DNA of 64,000 nt, taken from positions 806,001 through 870,000 of the forward strand of contig NZ_CP020038.1 of NCBI RefSeq assembly GCF_002157225.2. The letters run 5' to 3'. Below, in pieces: positions 62,812 through 64,000 of the stretch. How positions within the stretch are numbered: the first letter of the stretch is position 1; the number at the start of each line of letters is the position of its first letter. Source of the DNA: Agarilytica rhodophyticola. GTDB lineage: Bacteria > Pseudomonadota > Gammaproteobacteria > Pseudomonadales > Cellvibrionaceae. Position numbers and translations under genes: made by a program. The notes beneath the pieces are model-generated. The model searched no databases and was not told where the DNA came from. It was given only the letters and a program-made list of their open reading frames with translations.

Positions 62812-63600
62812 ATGAATTTTTGTATAGTTATCCTGCTATTCTTGTTTTTCTCTGGACAATCTTTTGCAGAAGAAAAAGCAGTAGTAAATGAAATTTATGA
62901 GTCACCATTTGCCGATCAGGCGCCAATTCTAGATGGCGAGCTGAGTGATCCTGCTTGGGAGAAAGCAAAATGGAAAAGCCTAGATAAACTTATGCTAGGA
63001 ACACAGCCAGATGAGAATGATTTTAGTGCGCGCTATAAAGTGGTGTGGACCGAAGAGCATCTGTATCTAATTGCGGAAATCGTGGACGATGTGCTCCACG
63101 ATAGTCACCCTAACCCTCTAGAGCAATATTGGAATGACGATACACTTGAAATTTTCTTAGACGAAGATAAAAGTGGCGGCAATCACCTATATAACTACAA
63201 TGCCTTCGCATACCACATTGCATTGGACAACCAAGCGATTGACGTTGGGCCATTTCTAACAGAAGAGGATCAAAAAGCCGGTAAGTCGAATATTAAGGCG
63301 TTTCCAGACCATGTAAAAAGTATCTGGAAGCGAAGTATTACCGAGCCAAGTAAAATCTTGTGGGAAGTGCAGATAACTGTATATCAAGGGGACAATAAGG
63401 ATGTTGAGCCGAGCATGATAAAACCGATTAAGCTCAGTAAAGGAAAGGAAATGGGACTTATGGTTGCTTATTGTGATAGCGATTACGGTAATGCTCGTGA
63501 GCATTTTATGGGGGATGTTGAGATTGAGCCTATTAATGGCGATAAGAATCTTGGGTTTATCGATGCAAGCGTTTTTGGAACAGTTAAACTTGTTAAGTAA
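62812..63600 (+). CDS. Exported CBM9-like sugar-binding protein
   Basis: A 262-residue protein with signal peptide (MNFCIVILLFLFFSGQSFA) and one carbohydrate-binding domain of the CBM9-like type (PF06452): APILDGELSDPAWEKAKW, YKVVWTEEHLYLIAEIVDDVL, WNDDTLEIFLDEDKSGG and WEVQITVY. The EIFLD strand and conserved Trp are family marks. Related stand-alone CBM9-like proteins bind xylan-derived or other sugars in marine polysaccharide degraders. It follows the GH97 gene in the same direction. Confidence 0.87.
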   Translation: MNFCIVILLFLFFSGQSFAEEKAVVNEIYESPFADQAPILDGELSDPAWEKAKWKSLDKLMLGTQPDENDFSARYKVVWTEEHLYLIAEIVDDVLHDSHPNPLEQYWNDDTLEIFLDEDKSGGNHLYNYNAFAYHIALDNQAIDVGPFLTEEDQKAGKSNIKAFPDHVKSIWKRSITEPSKILWEVQITVYQGDNKDVEPSMIKPIKLSKGKEMGLMVAYCDSDYGNAREHFMGDVEIEPINGDKNLGFIDASVFGTVKLVK

Positions 63601-63619
63601 ATTGAAACTCTGTTGGTAA

Positions 63620-63669
63620 TAGGCCCAAAGCCGAATTTTGCATTTGCTAATGTGAAAACTCTGGGCCTA
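63620..63669. terminator. Long-loop hairpin between convergent genes
   Basis: TAGGCCCA (63620-63627) pairs with TGGGCCTA (63662-63669) around a 34-base loop, between the CBM9-like gene and the convergent hydrolase gene. Possibly a bidirectional terminator; the loop is longer than usual. Confidence 0.3.
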
Positions 63670-63684
63670 TAAAACTATTAATCT

Positions 63685-64000
63685 TCAGATATCTTTTTGT
63701 TGAATATCCCAGCCATCAGCTGTACAAAAAGCGCAATTATTACCTTCGAAGAGATTTGCTAGGCTACTATCCCCTTTCAATAAATATAAGAACCATGCCG
63801 TTGTAATACCACGGAAGTCTCCGAAGTCACCGCTTGGCTCAGAATGACCCGCGCCATTCAATGTCGCCCAGAATACAGGAACATTTGCCCGGTTGAATAC
63901 GGGTTCTTGATTTGAGCGAGGAGCGGCAATAAAATCAGAGCTACCTGAAAGAAGCAACATTGGCCCTCTTTGTTGTCTTTGTGATGAAGAGTTATGACCT
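63685..64000 (-). CDS. Alpha/beta hydrolase, C-terminal part only (runs off the window)
   Basis: The last 104 residues of a larger minus-strand protein whose N-terminus lies beyond 64000; the frame stays open to the edge. GPMLLLSGSSDFIAAP contains the likely catalytic Asp, and FWATLNGAGHSEPSGDFGD the catalytic His. ITTAWFLYLLKGDSSL is a typical last helix, and a CAFC motif near the end may hold a disulfide. The layout resembles exported esterases or cutinase/PET-hydrolase-like enzymes found with polysaccharide-degradation genes. The Met seen at 63960 is internal. Confidence 0.78.
   Translation of the reverse strand, partial: GHNSSSQRQQRGPMLLLSGSSDFIAAPRSNQEPVFNRANVPVFWATLNGAGHSEPSGDFGDFRGITTAWFLYLLKGDSSLANLFEGNNCAFCTADGWDIQQKDI

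Overview
The window looks like chromosomal DNA of a free-living, AT-rich gammaproteobacterium, most likely a marine member of the Cellvibrionales/Alteromonadales type. This is inferred from protein character and gene content, not from a marker search. Pointers are CmoM, RimO, a PhhA/PhhB pair, a Fur-type iron locus, several large c-di-GMP and histidine-kinase sensory proteins, a Spond_N-domain protein, a DUF3718 protein, PhoX-like lipoproteins and a polysaccharide-type cluster (GH97, SLC5 symporter, CBM9-like protein). No rRNA, tRNA, insertion sequence or CRISPR array was recognised.

Region 1 (1-9401) is the most unusual part. It holds a small ECF sigma factor whose sequence closely resembles HrpL, the master regulator of Hrp1-type type III secretion. 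Downstream on the same strand is a candidate hrp-box (CGAACT-N15-CCACACA), then a 724-residue protein with an amphipathic Gly/Lys/Trp-rich module, two small membrane proteins and a 1218-residue protein with beta-rich, glycine-rich segments and a secretion-signal-like N-terminus. No secretion apparatus gene lies inside the window. I read this as the edge of, or an outlying effector/translocator island for, an Hrp-type secretion system.

Region 2 (10193-26803) is mostly housekeeping: kbl, a Spond_N protein, cmoM and rimO (divergent), an S9A prolyl oligopeptidase, two chemoreceptors, phhA-phhB, a 2OG-Fe(II) oxygenase and small envelope proteins. A cluster of three hairpins at 13255-13331 is unexplained.

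Region 3 (26914-38671) is a signalling block. A BLUF blue-light receptor with all key flavin-site residues is followed by a 1389-residue CheB-CheR-PAS-GGDEF-EAL fusion. Next come a membrane MORN-repeat protein and a 1466-residue hybrid histidine kinase.

Region 4 (39006-52007) has a lipoprotein with two tandem PhoX/DUF839 domains followed by a di-haem c-type lipoprotein, a short CDF transporter and an aldo/keto reductase. A guanidine-II (mini-ykkC) riboswitch precedes a Gdx/SugE guanidinium exporter and an ACT-domain gene. The rest are two lipoproteins, a PF12897-type aminotransferase, a chorismate-lyase-fold protein and gmhA.

Region 5 (52232-64000) starts with an HD-GYP phosphodiesterase. 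A Fur-box-controlled divergent iron locus follows (TonB-dependent receptor, DUF6607-like lipoprotein, LCM-like protein, unknown protein). It ends with a sugar-use cluster (sodium/solute symporter, GH97 of the retaining alpha-galactosidase type, CBM9-like protein) and the C-terminal part of an alpha/beta hydrolase running off the window end.
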